Source of the DNA: Sphingomonas sp. NBWT7
GTDB lineage: Bacteria > Pseudomonadota > Alphaproteobacteria > Sphingomonadales > Sphingomonadaceae
DNA length: 64,000 bases
Assembly: GCF_014217605.1 (NCBI RefSeq)
Contig: NZ_CP043639.1
Location: 124,001 to 188,000, forward strand
Direction of reading: 5' to 3'
Position numbers and translations under genes: made by a program. The notes beneath the pieces are model-generated. The model did no database searches. It was not told the origin of the DNA and saw nothing but the letters and a program-made list of their open reading frames with translations. Positions 62,925 to 64,000 of this stretch are shown piece by piece. Position 1 is the stretch's first letter, and the number at the start of each line of letters is the position of its first letter.

Positions 62925-63970
62925 CGCCGGCGCAGCGTGCGCGCGCGGCCGATGAGCCGCGCCCACAGCAATTGCTCGATCCCAGCGTGGCCGAGCCCGA
63001 GATGCGGCGGGCGGATCTGCAGCGCGTCGCGCAGCGCGATCGTCCCGGCGCGCAGCGACGCGCGCGCCACATCGGCCCAGCGCCGTGCAGTCGCCCAGCG
63101 GATCATGCGGATGTCGGCATCGCTCAGCGCGTTGTCGGCGAGGAAATGCTGCTGCAGCCGCGACAGGTGGTCGCCTAGCCGCATCAGCGTGGCGCGGTCG
63201 GGCACTGGCTGGCGGTGCATGAGATGTTCGACGACAAGCGCGGCGGCATCGTCCGCCTGTTCCTCGAACGGGGAGGCATACGCCGCTGCTAGCACCCGGC
63301 GCGCATTGGCCAGCATCACCGTCTCATACCGCTGCGACGCGCCGCCGGCGTGGCGGCGATAGGCGAGCAGCGGCGCGTCGATCCGCGCGATCGCCCCGTG
63401 CGCCGACAGGCGATGATAGAGGTCGAAGTCCTCGGCGTAGAGAATGTCGGGGCGGGTGAACGGATCGAGCCGCGCCGCCGCGGCTTGCCGCATCATCACC
63501 GATGACCAGACGAACGGGTTCTCGATCCGGATTAACCAGCGCAGCAGCGCGGGCGTGGTGTGCGCGACGTGCGGCGAGGGCAGCAGCCGCGCGCCGTCCA
63601 GCACCTCGGTCGCGGTGGCGACGAGCACGGTGTCCGGATTGGCGTCGAGGTACGCGACCTGCCGCGCGAGACGATCGGGCAAGCACAGATCGTCCTGATC
63701 GAGCCCGGCGACGTAGCGGCCGCGCGCCTCGGCGAAGGCGCGGTTGCGCGCGCGTACCGGACCGCCATTGGCCGGCAGGGCGATCATCCGCACGCGTGGA
63801 TCGGGCCAGTCGCGCAGCACGGCACGCGTCGCATCGGTCGAGCAATCGTCGACCACGATCACCTCGAAATCGCTGAACGTCTGGCGTTGCAGCGAAGCGA
63901 GCGTTGCGGGCAGCAGTTCGGCGCCGTTGTACGCCGCCATGATCACGCTGACGACGGGCGGCGCGCTCAT
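62906..63970 (-). CDS. family 2 glycosyltransferase
   Basis: A 354-residue cytosolic or membrane-associated GT-A enzyme. The N-terminus is the standard VSVIMAAYNGAELLPATLASLQRQTFSDFEVIVVDDCSTD; the metal-binding DXD-type motif is in GLDQDDLCLPDRLA. No transmembrane helices are apparent. It probably transfers a sugar for polysaccharide or LPS. Its ATG overlaps the upstream gene's stop (ATGA at 63967-63970), so it belongs to a polysaccharide gene string that continues beyond the window. Confidence 0.9.
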   Translation of the reverse strand: MSAPPVVSVIMAAYNGAELLPATLASLQRQTFSDFEVIVVDDCSTDATRAVLRDWPDPRVRMIALPANGGPVRARNRAFAEARGRYVAGLDQDDLCLPDRLARQVAYLDANPDTVLVATATEVLDGARLLPSPHVAHTTPALLRWLIRIENPFVWSSVMMRQAAAARLDPFTRPDILYAEDFDLYHRLSAHGAIARIDAPLLAYRRHAGGASQRYETVMLANARRVLAAAYASPFEEQADDAAALVVEHLMHRQPVPDRATLMRLGDHLSRLQQHFLADNALSDADIRMIRWATARRWADVARASLRAGTIALRDALQIRPPHLGLGHAGIEQLLWARLIGRARTLRRRQTLAA

Positions 63971-64000
63971 GCCGCGGCCCGTTCGCGCGGGGCGAGCAAC
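63967..64000 (-). CDS. 3' end of an unidentified gene upstream of the glycosyltransferase (partial)
   Basis: Only the last ten codons and TGA are visible (ending LLAPRERAAA). The stop overlaps the glycosyltransferase start by four bases, the same ATGA coupling seen elsewhere here. Too short for identification. Confidence 0.4.
   Translation of the reverse strand, partial: LLAPRERAAA

Overview
The window looks like a chromosomal core segment of a GC-rich alphaproteobacterium, most likely a Sphingomonas-type member of the Sphingomonadaceae. The basis is gene order and protein type: the mutY / dciA / DsbA / smc block, the rnd-lptC-lptA-lptB-rpoN block, the ileS-lspA-DUF3035 block, pheA divergent from a membrane-anchored cytochrome c, an RNase E with an acidic insert in its S1 domain, and an RF2 gene without a frameshift site. 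I see no insertion sequence, prophage, CRISPR array, rRNA or tRNA. Genes are tightly packed, often with ATGA/GTGA overlaps, and the long ORFs on the opposite strand are GC-rich shadows.

Layout. 1-5.2 kb: end of an unidentified gene, dienelactone hydrolase-family enzyme, phosphoglycerate mutase, RarD-type transporter, a radical-SAM DNA repair-type protein and a GT87-type membrane protein. 5.2-10.6 kb (minus): smc, two tandem DsbA-like thiol oxidoreductases and dciA. 10.6-14.7 kb (plus): overlapping chain mutY, serine hydrolase, nudC and an atypical crotonase. 14.9-20.5 kb: S9 oligopeptidase, pheA, cytochrome c, LOG protein, extensin-like lipoprotein. 20.8-29.2 kb (plus): serC-serA, an mlaA-like gene, hisZ, purA and an AtuA-family gene. 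29.2-33.4 kb (minus): rnd, lptC, lptA, lptB, rpoN. 33.7-34.6 kb: double cold-shock-domain protein with a glycine-rich N-terminus. 34.7-39.7 kb (minus): third DsbA, M48 protease, RNase E. 40.1-45.3 kb (plus): amidase, PBP1a, prfB. 45.3-47.5 kb: a lipoprotein-like methyltransferase, a short RadC and thyA. 47.5-53.1 kb: a LysR regulator divergent from a leucine-degradation operon (isovaleryl-CoA dehydrogenase and both methylcrotonyl-CoA carboxylase subunits). 53.1-58.5 kb: a small ORF coupled to folA, then ribF, ileS, lspA and a DUF3035 lipoprotein. 58.5-64 kb: small envelope or acidic proteins, a 2OG-Fe(II) oxygenase, two L,D-transpeptidase-type proteins, a family 2 glycosyltransferase and a truncated gene.

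Themes. Much of the window serves the envelope (LPS export, peptidoglycan synthesis and cleavage, periplasmic thiol chemistry, lipoprotein processing). The rest serves serine, phenylalanine, histidine, purine and thymidylate/folate metabolism and genome maintenance. The signal that stands out most is a perfect 20-bp dyad with a TACA-NN-TGTA core (53128-53147), the form of BlaI/MecI/CopY operators. It precedes a 39-codon single-helix ORF whose stop overlaps the start of folA. Other points worth a second look are the crotonase with substituted catalytic residues, a cysteine-free MlaA-like protein, a predicted exported methyltransferase, a radical-SAM repair protein without its usual uracil-DNA glycosylase-type partner, and strong hairpins next to serA/mlaA, rne and purA.
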